From assembly GCA_946807835.1 (NCBI GenBank), contig OX327693.1, positions 11,549,501 to 11,613,500 of the forward strand: DNA of 64,000 nt, written 5' to 3'. Every line of letters begins with the position of its first letter. Position 1 is the first letter of the stretch. This stretch comes from Ailanthus altissimus. Its lineage: Eukaryota; Streptophyta; Magnoliopsida; Sapindales; Simaroubaceae. This document shows positions 46,831-58,602 of the stretch, piece by piece. Both the position numbers and the translations under genes were made by a program. The notes under the pieces were generated by a model. It had not been told where the DNA came from and made no database searches. It worked only from the letters and a program-made list of their open reading frames with translations.

Positions 46831-48947
46831 GCGGATTAATTACTTGATGGAGATGATGAATAGTGAAGAGAAACAAATTTTCTTTCACTTTCTCTCTTTA
46901 GAAAATAATTTTCCACGAGCTTTTCTCTCTAAACCCAATTTTCCAACAACTATTCATCCATTTCTATTCATATATTAAAATAATATTATATATTTACTTG
47001 ACCACCAAGTATATATAAATATTAATATTATATTAAATAAATAATATTATATATAATATAAAATAATAAACATCTTGATTATTTAATTATTAAATAATCA
47101 ATATATAAAATTACCAATTTTCCCCTTTTTATATGGTTACCAAGTGTACCTTTAGTGGGTCCCACCATACATACATTGGGGTAAATTCAGCTAATGGCCC
47201 ACCATGCTCCACGTGTTAATATACTATTAGTCAGCAATAATTATTAATCAATTAATGTATTTAACACCTAAATATAAATACACATGTATCACATTGTCAT
47301 GCTGGATATTACTAGACTAAATAATTTAATTCGATACGCTGCTTCAGTGCACAACAAGTACACTTTATATCTCAGAACTCTTTAGGTGTATGCCTGATTT
47401 GTTAGATGGAACTATTCTATAAGTCTATGATCAATGCCTCGTGTACACATCACAGATATTACAAATCAACGCATTAACCATACAAGTTGAGGTCATAGCA
47501 CATACATATAGTCATTCCATCATTTATATCTTAGATGTGCAAAGATATAGATCATTACCATCAAATCCCTCTATGCTCATCCATAACCTATCTTTAGATT
47601 TATATCTTAATGAATAATATATGAAAACACATTTGCTATATTGTTCAACCCTATGAGAAACTTATTTCTTGAGTTAATACTTATGGCTATAAGATTTTCT
47701 GAGATATAATCTCGGAGCATCTAGATATACAACTCCCTATGTGAGCTGACAGATCCCATATCTACCCACACCGAACTCCATAAGCGTCGAATCATACCTA
47801 GCGACACCCAACGGTCAGACCATAAAAGGTCTCTGACATGCGTGAAACTAAAGTATAGTGGATCACTTACAAGCACATTATGGCACTCAGGTTAAAGGAG
47901 TCTATTAATACTACTCAACTTGAGAGAAAATTTTATTAACGGCTTACATAGGATGTCTATTGGGGTCATCATGAGTCTGTTCGCTATCCAATCCTAATTG
48001 GATGCCCGTATGTCTATACGAACTCCAAGCTCACGGCAAGCTAGGAACAACCATTTGTACCCTACAGGTATGACATACGTTGTTCTATATAAAATGGATC
48101 TACTAACAAACTTGCATTGGTGAAAAAAGATCAAGAACATAATGTTCGAGAACATACTTACGTAATGAAATTTTCTAGGACCCGATTATAATTTTTACAA
48201 CTATGACATTACTAATATACCCTTAGGTCTTTATCCTATTTACAGACAAGGCTCTAACTCTTGGATATTCACTAACTCTTATAACCTACTAACTTTTAGT
48301 AGTGCTAACTATTAACAATTATAATTCTCAATGATGTTAACTTTTAGCACTGATCTAAACTCCTATAGACTAGATATGAACTCCTTCAAATCAGACAATA
48401 TTTATAGCGTAACAAGCATAGTATCATATAATTAAGTAATTAGCAATTTAATGAAAATGTATATTTATATAAAGCACAAATATTTATACATACAGGGATG
48501 GCACGTAAACACTAATTCTAATACCAACTATCTCTATAACAGCCTTGGGAATAGGATCTCCACTGGGGTCTGTAGTTTTTTTGCTTCTTTAACATCAAAG
48601 CTCCTAATTCTAAACCCCCAAAAACACTATTGGTTATTTTTTTTTCACTTTTTAGGATTTGTGCCTTCTTTAAGGCACTACAGAAATAATCAGGAATAAT
48701 ATCTAGGAACTCTTTCGTGAAATCCCTAGAACCTATGGAAAGAAATTGAGAATTAGAAAAAGAAAAATAAAAAAGTATGAATAACAGAAGCATAAGAAAT
48801 AGAAAAAGAACTTATATTCCTCACTAATGGAACGAGGAACCTCCTAAGGTGAAACACATGCCTCCATCCCAAGAGGAATGTCAGACGACTTCTATTTCTT
48901 GGAAAGAAGGCGGTGCAAGTAATTGTCTGGTAAATAGTCTCATTATT

Positions 48948-49310
48948 TGATAAGCGTAAAATGGATATATATATATATAAATAATATCTCTCCATTTTAA
49001 CATTGATTGTTGTTATTTTTAAGTAATTCCAGTCTATTTATGCATACTTGTGTTGAAATTAGAGGACAAGCACTTGAATAGACTAAAGGGAGAGAAAAGT
49101 AGCAAAAATTGGACAAAAAAGTAAAACATCTAGAGATGGAAGTGCAGAAAAGGGATGAATGTGGTTGTGTCTAAAAGATTATACACCAGCGTTCATTATA
49201 TTAGCCCTTCACTCTTTATTACTTGTTAATGATGGCATGCACTTGCGCTTAAGATAAACACTCACATCATGCCAGCACAAATGCATGAATTATATCCAAC
49301 AAAAATTCCA
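48948..49310 (+). repeat. 5' LTR of the Athila-like element, internally deleted
   Basis: 363 bp against 1559 bp for the 3' LTR. The first ~248 bp and last ~110 bp align; about 1.2 kb between GTTCAT (49191) and CTCTTTATTA is missing, including the TATA region, so this LTR has lost its likely promoter. Confidence 0.82.
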
Positions 49311-49321
49311 ATAGGTGTTTT

Positions 49322-49366
49322 AAGCCGTTGTAGAGGATTGGCACTAGTCGTTGTGGAGGACTGGCA
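49322..49366 (+). other. Degenerate, duplicated primer-binding-site region
   Basis: Two neighbouring copies, AGCCGTTGTAGAGGATTGGC and AGTCGTTGTGGAGGACTGGC, resemble the GCCGTTGCCGGGGA-TTGG sequence that follows Athila-type 5' LTRs. Similarity only. Confidence 0.45.
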
Positions 49367-49478
49367 TAAATGCTTGAATTTTTATTGCAATACTAATACT
49401 AGTTCATCTTGGTTTTAATTCAAATTTTTTTTACTTGTTTGTTTTACATTGTGTTATATTTAGGTTGATACTCTAGTT

Positions 49479-51000
49479 ATGCAGAGATCTCATAGTCTTG
49501 ATTTGACTGCTCTAGAGCCTGAAATTGAAAGAACACTCTGAAGGGTTCATCGAGAGCAATCAAAAGGGCTAATATAGAAGATCAATGCGATTTACCTGCA
49601 TCGTTAGAGAACAATCCAAGAACTTTGAGAGAGTATGCAATATTATTAGTGGATGCAATCAACTCAAGCATTAAGAGACCTATATTAATGAAAATAATTT
49701 GAGATCAAGCCTAGTACCATTCAAATGCTTAAGGATTTAGTTTAGTTTGGGAGGCTTCTAAATGATGATTCGAATGAGCACATAATGAACTTCTTGGAAA
49801 TTTCTGATACCTTTAGATTCAATAGAGTCTTAAACAATGCTATCAGATTAAGGTTGTTTTCATTTTTATTTAGGGGTAAGGCCAAAAGTTGGTTAATGTC
49901 GTTGCTTTCTAGATTGATTGTTATGTGGGATGATTTGGCACGCAAGTTTTTAGATAAATTCTTCCCACTTGCCAAAACTATTAAAACGAGGAATGACATC
50001 ATCTCTTTTGTTCAACATGACCAAGAATCATTATATGAGACTTAAAAAATATTTAAGGACATGTTAAGAAAGTGCCCACATCACGAAGTTCTTAAGTGGT
50101 TGTTGGCGCAAACTTATTATAATCAGATTACGGGTCAGTTGAGGATAATTGTGGATGTAACAGCTAAAGGTACTTGATTAATAAGTCTACTGATGAGGGT
50201 TATGATTTGTTGAAAGAAATGGCATGTAATAGCTATCAATAGCCGACTGAGAGTATAAACCCAAGGAAATTAGCTAAGGTACATAAGATAAATACTCTGA
50301 CATCTTTATCAACTTATATTAGCCTTTTACCAAGAAGATGGATGCTTTGGAAGTGAATTCAATAAGAAGCTAACCAGTCACTTGTGACTTCTATAAGGAT
50401 AATCACTATAATGGAAAATAGCTCAATATGTGGGGTTAAAAAAATCAAAACAATCACAACTCTAATAATTATAACCCAGGATAGAAGAATCACTTAAATT
50501 TCTCTTACTATAATCAAGGCCAACCTTACAGATCAAATAATTCACCTAGATTCCATACTTCAGTAGTGCAATATTCACAAGTAAATAAGCCAACATTTGA
50601 AGACTTGCTTATATAGTATATAAGCGAGACTGATTAATTATTGCAGAACTAAGCAGTCTCTCTCAAAACTTTAGATACATAAATAGAATAGTTAGCTTCA
50701 TCAATCAACAATAGTCCACAAAGTGTTCTTCCAAGCAACACTAAGGCTAACAATTGAAGTGAAAAATAGCAATGTAAAGCAGTCACTTTGAGAAGTTGCA
50801 AGGAGGTACAGTTGAGTGAAGTGCAACCTCCAAGATAATAAACTACATAAAAAGCAAACAATGGTAGATTTGAAGAAGAAAAAGAGGAAGCTCAGCTTTT
50901 TGAGCAAGTGAAAGCAGATAAAGGGAGACCAATGCAACCACAACGGTAGATTTACATCCCGTCGCCCTTCCTTCAAAGGTTATAAAAGAATAAGCTTGAT
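49479..51000 (+). pseudogene. gag of the Athila-like element
   Basis: ATG at 49479 opens MQRSHSLDLTALEPEIERTL and hits TGA. The best core is 49785-50045: NFLEISDTFRFNRVLNNAI, RLRLFSFLFRGKAKSWL and LARKFLDKFFPLAKTIK, the Retrotrans_gag region; KDMLRKCPHHEVLKWLL follows after a stop. The gag-protease linker keeps QCKAVTLRSCKEV near 50775-50815, where Cys replaces the usual Gly. Multiple stops. Confidence 0.85.
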
Positions 51001-51540
51001 AAGTAATTTCCCAAGTTTCTTGAGGTATTCAAGAAGTTGTACATTAATATCCCATTAGTTGAAGCACTTGAGCAAATAATGAGTTGTGTGAAGTTTATGA
51101 AAGATATGTCTAGGAAGAGAAAGACAGATGTTTATAAGATAATGGCTCTGACAGAAAAATGTAGTGTCATCATACAAAAGAAGCTACCTTCAAAACTGAA
51201 AAACCCAAAGAGCTTTACCATACCATGTACAATTGAAAATTAGTATGTTTGGATAGCTTTGTGTGATTTGGGTGCAAGCATCAATCTCATGCCTTTGTCA
51301 GTCTACAACAAGTTAAGATGATGTGCAGCCAAGCCTATTAGGGTCACTCTTTAACTTGCAGATCGTTTACTTATTTATCTAAAAGGGGTGATTGAATGTG
51401 TGCTAGTCAAGGTGGATAATTTTATCTTCCTCACAGATTTTATTATTCTTGACGTGGATGAGGATAGAGGGATACCTATCATCTTAGGCCGACCATTCCT
51501 TTGGAGTAAATGCTACACAAAAAAAAAGGCACTCAAAAAG
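51001..51540 (+). pseudogene. Aspartic protease of the Athila-like element
   Basis: Reads VEALEQIMSCVKFMKDM, KCSVIIQKKLPSKLKNP, FTIPCTIEN, a stop, then ALCDLGASINLMPLSVYNKL with an intact DLGAS active site near 51270-51284, and IPIILGRPFLW at about 51474. Two further nonsense codons interrupt the domain. Confidence 0.85.
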
Positions 51541-51984
51541 AAGCCAAAAGTTTGACTTTTCTAAAAGAAGAGAGAGAATGGAAAGACAGACGGTAGAAAG
51601 CAATCCCTTCTTAGCAATTGGACGAACATTAATTGATGTGCAATAAGTGGAGTTGATTATGAGGGTCTAAAATAAGGAAGTGGTCTTTTATGTGTTCAAG
51701 GCTATGTAATTTTCAAGTGAGGCAAATGATTGTTTTCAGGTAGATGATATTGAGGAGGAGGTAGAGAAGGTTTTTACAGTGAATGTTATTGAAGATATTT
51801 TTGAGAATGTAATTATTCATAGAAATGATGTAGAGATTAATAGAGCAGAAGAGTATATGAAGGCTTTGATAGCTACACACACTCTTAAAAAGATGAAATC
51901 AAAAACTGAACCATTAAAGAAATTAGAGATGAAGGAGTCAAAATTTAAGCTATTCATAGAGGAGACATCCACTCTCGAGCTCAA

Positions 51985-53100
51985 AACACTACCGAGTCAT
52001 TTGTAGTATACTTATCTTGGTGACTCTTTTGCACTTCCTATCATTATTTCAGTTGAGCTTGATGAGATTTAGATAGAAAAGCTGCTTAGAGTACTCCGGG
52101 AGCATAAGAGAGCATTGGGTTGGACTATAGCCGACATTTGGGGTATTAGTCTATCATTTTATGTGTACAAAATCTTACTTGAGAAAAACCACAAACGCAC
52201 AATTGAGCAACAAAAAAGGTTGAATTCAGTGATGAAAAAGGTGGTTAAAAAGGAAATTATTGAGTAATTAGATATAAGAATCATTTACCTCATCTTAGAT
52301 AATTTTTTGGTTAGTCCGGTACAATGTGTACCAAACAAAGTGGAGTCATTGTGGTGAAGAACAATGAGTTAATCCTCACATGCACAATAATTGGATTGAG
52401 AGTTTGCATGGACTACTAGAAGCTTAACAAAGCCAATAGGAAAGACCATTTCCCTATTCTTTTTCTTGATCGTTAGATAGACTAATAGGACATGAGTACT
52501 ACTATTTTTTGGTGGGTATTCTGACTACAATCAAATTGTAATTGCCCTAAAAGTCCAAGAGAAAATCATATTTACATGTCCCTATGGCACTTTTACATTC
52601 AGAAGGATGCCATTTAGCTTATGTAATGCACTAGCCACCTTCCAACGATGTATGATGCCGATCTTTTCAAACATTGTGGAGCATTTTCTAGAGGTATTTA
52701 TAGATGATTTTTTTATCTTTGGTGATTCATTTATTTATGTTTGAATAACTTAGCATTTTTATTGAAAAGATGTGAAGAGACTAATCTGGTGATGAATTGG
52801 GAAAAATTCCATTTTATGGTCAAGGAAGGCATTGTTATAAGACATAAAATCTCATCTAAAGGTATAGAGGTTGATAGGGCAAAGATTGAGACTATTGAGA
52901 AATTACCTCCCCCTACTAATGTGAAAGGAGTTTGGAGTTTTCTTAGCCATTTAGGATTTTACAGGAGGTTTATCAAAGATTTTTCTAAGATCTCTAAGTC
53001 TCTTTGCAATTTATTAGAGAAGGATGGCAGTTGAATTTTTATAATGCTTGTTTGGAAGCATTTGATGCGTTAAAAAGAAAGCTAATTTTAGCCTTATCAT
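51985..53100 (+). pseudogene. Reverse transcriptase of the Athila-like element, first catalytic Asp lost
   Basis: Begins with LPSHL and YLGDSFALPIIIS, then EKLLRVLREHKRALGWTIAD, VSPVQCVPNKV, CMDY-KLNKANRKDHFP, then FFGGYSDYNQIVIAL, where the Asp of the LDG motif is Gly. CPYGTFTFRRMPF and FIDD (52697-52708) are present. The connection domain NWEKFHFMVKEGIVI and GFYRRFIKDFSKISK is well preserved at 52741-53034. Broken by stops at about 52004, 52267 and 52742 and by small indels. Confidence 0.88.
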
Positions 53101-53500
53101 CATAGCACCAAATTGAGATCTCCCTTTTGAGTTGATGTGTGATGCTAGTGATACAGTTGTAGATGTAATGCTTGGTTATAGAAAAGAAAGAGTATTCTAT
53201 ACCATTTACTATACTAGCAAGACTTTAAATGAAGTACAAGTGAACTATACTACTATAGAGAAGGAGCTCCTAGTTGTAGTATTTACCTTTGATAAATTCA
53301 AGTCTTATTTGATTGGAGTTAAAAATGTGGTGTACACAGATCATTCAGCCATCAAGTATTTAATTTCTAATAAAGAAGCAAAGCCTTGCTTGATTAGATG
53401 AGTATTACTATTACAAGATTTTAATTTGGAAATCTAGGGAAAAAAAGGACTAAAAACCAAGTAGCTGACCACTTATCTAGGTTAGAAGGCAGAGAGAAAG
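53101..53500 (+). pseudogene. RNase H of the Athila-like element
   Basis: LPFELMCDASDTVVDVMLGY, FYTIYYTSKTLNEVQ, TIEKELLVVVFTFDKFKSYL and VVYTDHSAIKYLI keep the catalytic Asp, Glu and Asp positions. A TGA follows KPCLIR at 53399-53401. QVADHLSRLEG near 53457-53490 marks the end of the domain. Confidence 0.88.
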
Positions 53501-53559
53501 ATGAAACTTTGATTAAGGAAACCTTTTCCGATAAGTAACTTTTAGAATCCCAAAACCTT

Positions 53560-54850
53560 CAATTGCCATGGTATATAGATTATGCGAATTTCCTTGTGTG
53601 TGGCATAGTGCCTCCAAACTTAACTTTTCAACAAAGGAAAAGGTTTTTACATGATGTGAAGAGGTACTGTTGGAACGAACCATTTTTGTTTAAGTAGTGT
53701 GTAGATCAGTTATTGAGGAGATGTTTGCCTTATGAGGAAATAGAGAGTATACTGCATCATTGTCACGATTCAGATTATAAAGGACATTTTAGTGGTAGTA
53801 TAACAACAATGAAGGTTCTATAATGTGGGTTCTATTGGTGTAATAGGTGCCAAATGATCGAAAACATTTCAAGGAATTAAAAAATGCCTCTACAAAGCAT
53901 TTTAGGAGTGGAAATATTTGATGTATAGGGTATTGCCTTTATAAGTCCTTTCATTTCATCCATTCGAAACAAATACATCTTAGTTGCTATTGATTGCATG
54001 TTTAAGTTGGTGGAAACAATTGCGCTCCCCATAATTGATGCTAAAGTCATGTTGAAGTTTTTGAAGAAAAACATTTTTATAAGGCATGACACCCCAAGGG
54101 CAATCATAAATGATAAGGTATCACACTTTTGCAATATGCATTTTTCAACCCTTCTTCCTAAATATGGGGTAAGTCACAAAGTAGTGATAGGTTATCATCC
54201 ATAAATAAGTGGCCAAACGGAGATATCAAACTAGGAAATAAAGCGCATTTTGGAAAAAAAAACTGTGTAGAATAACTAGAAGGATTAGGCTATAAGACTT
54301 GATAATGTACTTTAGGCATACCGCATGGAATTTAAAACACTTTTGGGATGTGTCAATACCAGCTAGTATATAGGAAAGCTTGCCATCTTCCAGTTAAATT
54401 ATAGTACAAGTTATATTGGGCTATCAACGCAGTGAATTTTAATGTTCAAGCAACCAGGAAGAATCGTTTGTTGCAACTACATGAGCTAGATGAGTTTAGG
54501 CTCTAAGCCTATAAAAATGCCAAGTTGTACAAGGAGGAGATAAAAAAAATGTAATGATAAAAAGATAGCAATGAGGAATTCCACCTTGAATAGCGAGTAC
54601 TGTTGTTCAATTCTTGGCTGAAACTATTTTCGAGAAAGTTTAAGTTAAGATGGCCTAGGTCATTTAGGGTTACTAAGGTGTTTTTGCATAGAGCTGTTGA
54701 GATTGTTGATGAATAGAGCAATAAGTTGTTCAAGGTTAATGGACAAAGGCTAAAGCATTATTGGGGAGATGACATAAATCATCAAAAGTCATATTTTGAA
54801 CTTACCAAGCTTTAGGAAGGAAAGCAAGACATTAAGATAAAAACGTTAAA
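53560..54850 (+). pseudogene. Integrase of the Athila-like element
   Basis: The zinc-binding part shows LHHCHDSDYKGHF and FYWCNRCQ, with about 14 residues missing between FYW and CxxC. The core keeps LVAIDCMFKLVE (first Asp), AIINDKVSHFCN (second Asp, next residue Lys) and SGQTEISN-EIK (Glu). The C-terminal region has LYKEEIKK and a frameshifted FSRKFKLRWPRSFRVTK block. Stops after MKVL, VEIFDV and GYHP. Confidence 0.85.
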
Positions 54851-55110
54851 TCAAGCATTGCTAGAGAGGAAACCGAAGGTATAATTTGTATTTTTTTAAA
54901 AGTTTAATTTGTGTTAGTTAAGTGTTTGTATTGTTTTTAGTGTGTTTCGGACTTGAACATGGCAATATTTCCAAAAAACGCCCCAACGTTAACACTGAAA
55001 ACACTATTACATTCATGCAAAAAGAATGAATGTTGGAGTGTTCCATTTTTACCACCCTCTCGTTCATACATAGTGTCCAACGATGTTGCGTCCTCAGTTT
55101 TCAACGTTTC

Positions 55111-55478
55111 TACGTCCCAGCTCAATGTTAGGGCGCTAGTTTTACAATTCTCAGTGTGAATTCCAGTATATTCCAGGGGAACTGAAGGGCCTTCAACGCC
55201 CTTGCCTTAACCAGAATGCCTCAACATCCAATTTGCACCTGAAGGTCAATACATTGTGCTTCAATGCAGCCACATTGTTGAATCTCAATGTTACTATGTT
55301 TCAGCTTAATGTTGGGGCATCAATTTTATAATGCCCTAGCGTGAATTCCAATATGTTCCAGGGGAATTAAAGGACCTTCAATGCCCCCACATCAAAAGAG
55401 AATGCCTCAGCATCTAATCTTCAGTTGAAGACCAACCGTTATTGCTCAAACACACTGCATTGCTAAACCTTAATGCCC
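55111..55478. repeat. Two-copy 184-bp tandem repeat downstream of pol
   Basis: Units starting at 55111 and 55295 share CAGCTCAATGTTAGGGC, GTGAATTCCA, TATTCCAGGGGAA, CCTTCAACGCCC and AGAATGCCTCA-CAT in the same order. They lie in the spacer between integrase and the third ORF. Confidence 0.8.
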
Positions 55479-55925
55479 CAGCGTTCAAAATATTCAAAAA
55501 TATGGTTAATTGCTTAATTGAAGATGCCTTAGCATTCTACACTTACAACACAACAATTTTTAGAAGTTTCAAAATTTAAAGAGACAAATTAACGATGCCC
55601 TAGCGTTCTCCACCTACTATACCCATGCATTCTAGAATCAAGGATGAATGCCCAATGTTTTGCACTTTAACGCAGTGGTGTTCACTCAAAAATCAATTTT
55701 AAAACCACCATTTCACCTTCTAACAACCTTAGAAGCTCTCATCCTTTCTCTATTGCAATTCATCCAGAGCCAAAGCTAGCCAAAATCAAGCCTAGAGATA
55801 CTTTACTACCACTTATACATCACTTTCAACAGATCACAACTTTAATTCATCCACCAAACATAAAAATCCATTCTCAATTTCAACAAAAGAAAAATCTATT
55901 TCACCATTGTAACTGATTTTCTAAC

Positions 55926-57040
55926 ATGGCACTGACAAAAAAGAGCAGAGTAAGCACATCAAGGACTCTATCATTCAATACATTGGTTTCACGTCACAAA
56001 ATACGACGGATCGTTCCCACAACACGATCCTTCACAAGTCCATAATCCAGATGAAGGGGTTCAACTTTGAGGCAGGGGATTTTCCCAGCATTCATCAAAT
56101 GATTACTGATTGTCTTTGGGAGACATTCTATGAGACACCGGCATTGGGGATCGTATCAATAGTGAGAGAGTTCTATATGAACACACAAGATCACATTGGC
56201 TACAAAGTGAAGGTTTAGAGAAGGATGGTGCCATTTGATCATGACATCATTAATCACTTCTTTAGGGTGGTGATCAATAGGCCAAATAAGTATCTGACAG
56301 TCCGATGTGAAGTGGATCATGACTAGATCATTCAGACATTATGCGAGCTAGGAATATAGTAGACTATCTTGCACAACTTGCTCATCTATTTTCGATCTAG
56401 CGCCTTAACCAAGGATGTTAATGTGTGGTACATTTTTATATGCTTGTGCCTCATGCCAGTCATATATACGAGTGACGTCACAAAGCCACAAACAGTGCTT
56501 CTATTTATGATCATGATAGATAGGCCCATTAAAATTAGATACATACTTAATAAAGAGATCTTGGCCTACTTCAAACTGGCCAAGAACAGCCTATACATTC
56601 CCTCATTGATCACAACACTATACAAGTGCGTCAGAGTTCACTGGAAGGTATATAAGGACATCATCCATTCGGTCAAGCCCATTAACTCCAGTAGCTACGG
56701 ACCACTGAGAGTTAGAGACAGCCGCAGCAACAGAGAGCTCAACAACCACTACTGATATAGCTGAGCCATTTGCAGTAGTTTAGCAATGAGCCAACCCATC
56801 TCGGAGCATGACAACTTCAGCAAGACTAATATGACTGGAGGCCCAGATGAGGGATTTGACAACAGTATAATAGGAGCTAAGAGATTTCAGAGCCTGCCAG
56901 ACCAACTAGATACAGTTGTATGCAGCACAATGGGGATTCTATATCATTAATATCATTCAAACTACTCCACTAGCATCAGCTCCAGTACTAGCATGATATC
57001 CACTACCCCTAGAGGATGAGGCAACCTTACTGGGTGATAA
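55926..57040 (+). pseudogene. Env-position ORF of the Athila-like element (putative plant transposon protein domain)
   Basis: Starts MALTKKSRVSTSRTLSF at 55926, shifts frame, then reads MKGFNFEAGDFPSIHQ (56051), LGIVSIVREFYMNTQDH and FDHDIINHFFRVVINRP, and the longest open part 56369-56755 with FICLCLMPVIYTSDVTKPQ, ILAYFKLAKNSLYIPSLIT and LYKCVRV. The pattern (hydrophobic stretch, SHTSEVT-like box, then a Leu/Phe-PSLIT-LC box) resembles the conserved domain annotated as putative plant transposon protein in gypsy elements. Function unknown. No signal peptide or clear transmembrane pair is visible, so an envelope role is not supported. Confidence 0.6.
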
Positions 57041-58586
57041 TCTGGGCATCACAATGTTGACTTGGAGGATATAGCTCGTGATCTATAGTCACTAAGAGAG
57101 TCTTAGTTACTTTTATATTTTTGTTATAGAGACCATGCTTTAGTTTAGGTTAGGGAGGACAAAATTTGTATTGCCTTATTTTAGTTCTTTTGTTTTCATA
57201 ATGTTTTTTTTTATAGTTAGTTGTGTTTTTATTCTTATTATTTAGTTATTGCTTTTACTTTTATGTGTTAGTTTTTATATTTTGGAGTAAAAAGAAATAT
57301 GAGTAATATAGTTTTATTTTTTGTATTGTTATGATCTATTATGATTGATTGTTATGATTAACACTTGTCCATGGTGAGTAAAGTATTGAAACACTTAACT
57401 TATAACTTTATAGATAATAATTTAGCCTTAAACCATCCATACACCAATTTCGAGATAGAGAATTAGTTGAGTGTACCTAGAAAATCTTATAATTAAGTAG
57501 TACACCTCAGTCTCAATAATTAGACATACTAGAACTAGTTTGATTGCAACTCGAGATAAAATCCTAGGAAGCGTGTGAAAAATGAAAGAAAATTAGGCTA
57601 TGTTTAGACCGTTTGAACCTTTCTAGTCTACCTTATTACATTGAACCCTAGTTGAACCAAAAATACTATTTTTGTTGAATAACTACATTACAAGCCTAAA
57701 CCATGAGTTAATTTTCCTTAACACCATGAATATGAAGCTTGTTGGAAAATAGAAAATTTATATGGAGCTAAGTGGGTGAAGATGAAAAAATAGAAAAAAA
57801 AAACAGTGGCAACCAAATGCCATATTGAAAGAGAGTTGTGCTCTAAGTTTGGGAGTAATGTTGGTTTTTATTAAAAAAAACATAATTTATCATTATTTTT
57901 ATAAATATATACAAAAATATATGAATAAAGAATAAATGATGTGTATATATCTTGAAGTAGCAAATAAGAGTAATTTTAGGTAAAAAGCCCTAAGTCTAGG
58001 GGAATTGTAGTGGTGAGGTTGGAAAGTTCAAATTGAAAGCCAATTGGGTTTTGTGTTCATGGTGTAATTAGGTAAACAAATTATATAAACATCCTACTTT
58101 GACCCTAGCCTTGCATTACAAGCCTATAAAAGTCTTAATTGATCCATATTCATGCATAGTCCTATATTAGTGGAGACTTGTATGAAAAATTAGCCCATGG
58201 TTGTGTCCTAGATTCAAAATATACTAAGACAACATTTTATTGTACAACTCTAAGTTATTGAGTTAATTTAGGATAGACTTAAGCAATTCTCACCTAACAC
58301 ACACACATAGTTGATCACTTGTATAGAAGAAGAAAATTGCTTAATTATGGTGTATGTGAATTGTTGAATAGTTTTCATTGTTTTCGAAGTAGTAAAAGTT
58401 AAGTGGAGTAAGCCCTAAAACGATTAAGTGATTATTATGACAAGTTGACCATAACTTAATTATTTTGCCTTTAACTTCTCTGTGTGTGATTTTAGTCCTC
58501 ACACTTTAATTTTTAAGATTGTTAGTGTGTGTTGACTTAGTTGTGTGTTTTCTCCCTTTTCATTGCTTGAGGATGTGCAATTGTCT
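57041..58586 (+). other. 3' UTR of the Athila-like element
   Basis: AT-rich, non-coding. The block around 57420-57720 aligns with 41003-41160 in the neighbouring gypsy remnant. No other feature. Confidence 0.65.
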
Positions 58587-58602
58587 AAGTTTAGGGGAGT
58601 TT
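58587..58602 (+). other. Polypurine tract of the Athila-like element
   Basis: AAGTTTAGGGGAGTTT immediately before TGATAAG of the 3' LTR, the expected gypsy arrangement. Confidence 0.85.

Larger units (their letters stand above)
45005..48523 (+). mobile_element. Second copy of the solo-LTR-like family, with nested insertion, TSD CCAAT/CCAAC
   Basis: Its right part (about 46850-48523) aligns along its length with 39200-41002, for example GCACAACAAGTACACTT, TACAAGTTGAGGTCATA and AGCGACACCCA. Ends TGTAG and TAATA correspond to TGTTG and CAACA in the better-preserved copy. Flanks CCAAT (45000-45004) and CCAAC (48524-48528) match at 4 of 5. The left part carries the GCAGCGGAAGT block. A foreign LTR-like sequence occupies about 45340-46830. 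Confidence 0.72.
44805..48947 (-). pseudogene. Unidentified spliced coding remnant, split by a 3.5-kb insertion
   Basis: Not recognised. Minus-strand coding-like blocks: KSSDIPLGMEACVSP, a TAG, then EVPRSISEEYK (about 48900-48812); after an AG acceptor at 48733, SRDFTKEFLDIIPDYFCSALKKAQ and continuing open frame to SQGCYRDSW at 48524. Across the TE at 45005-48523 the same frame resumes as NMNPTLEVPLGVTSIPEATIEP. After a one-base shift comes SDENVKDPDSIPKHTREL, VKKAYQLVHDPIMESFVLIG and a GTAAGT donor at 44804. A stop and a shift argue for a pseudogene. It could be a decayed host gene or a transposon ORF. The upstream part is cut off by the gypsy element at 48948. Confidence 0.45.

Noticed and set aside
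55926..57040. Calling the post-pol ORF an envelope glycoprotein
   Set aside because: Position alone suggests env; no signal peptide, cleavage site or transmembrane anchor could be seen.
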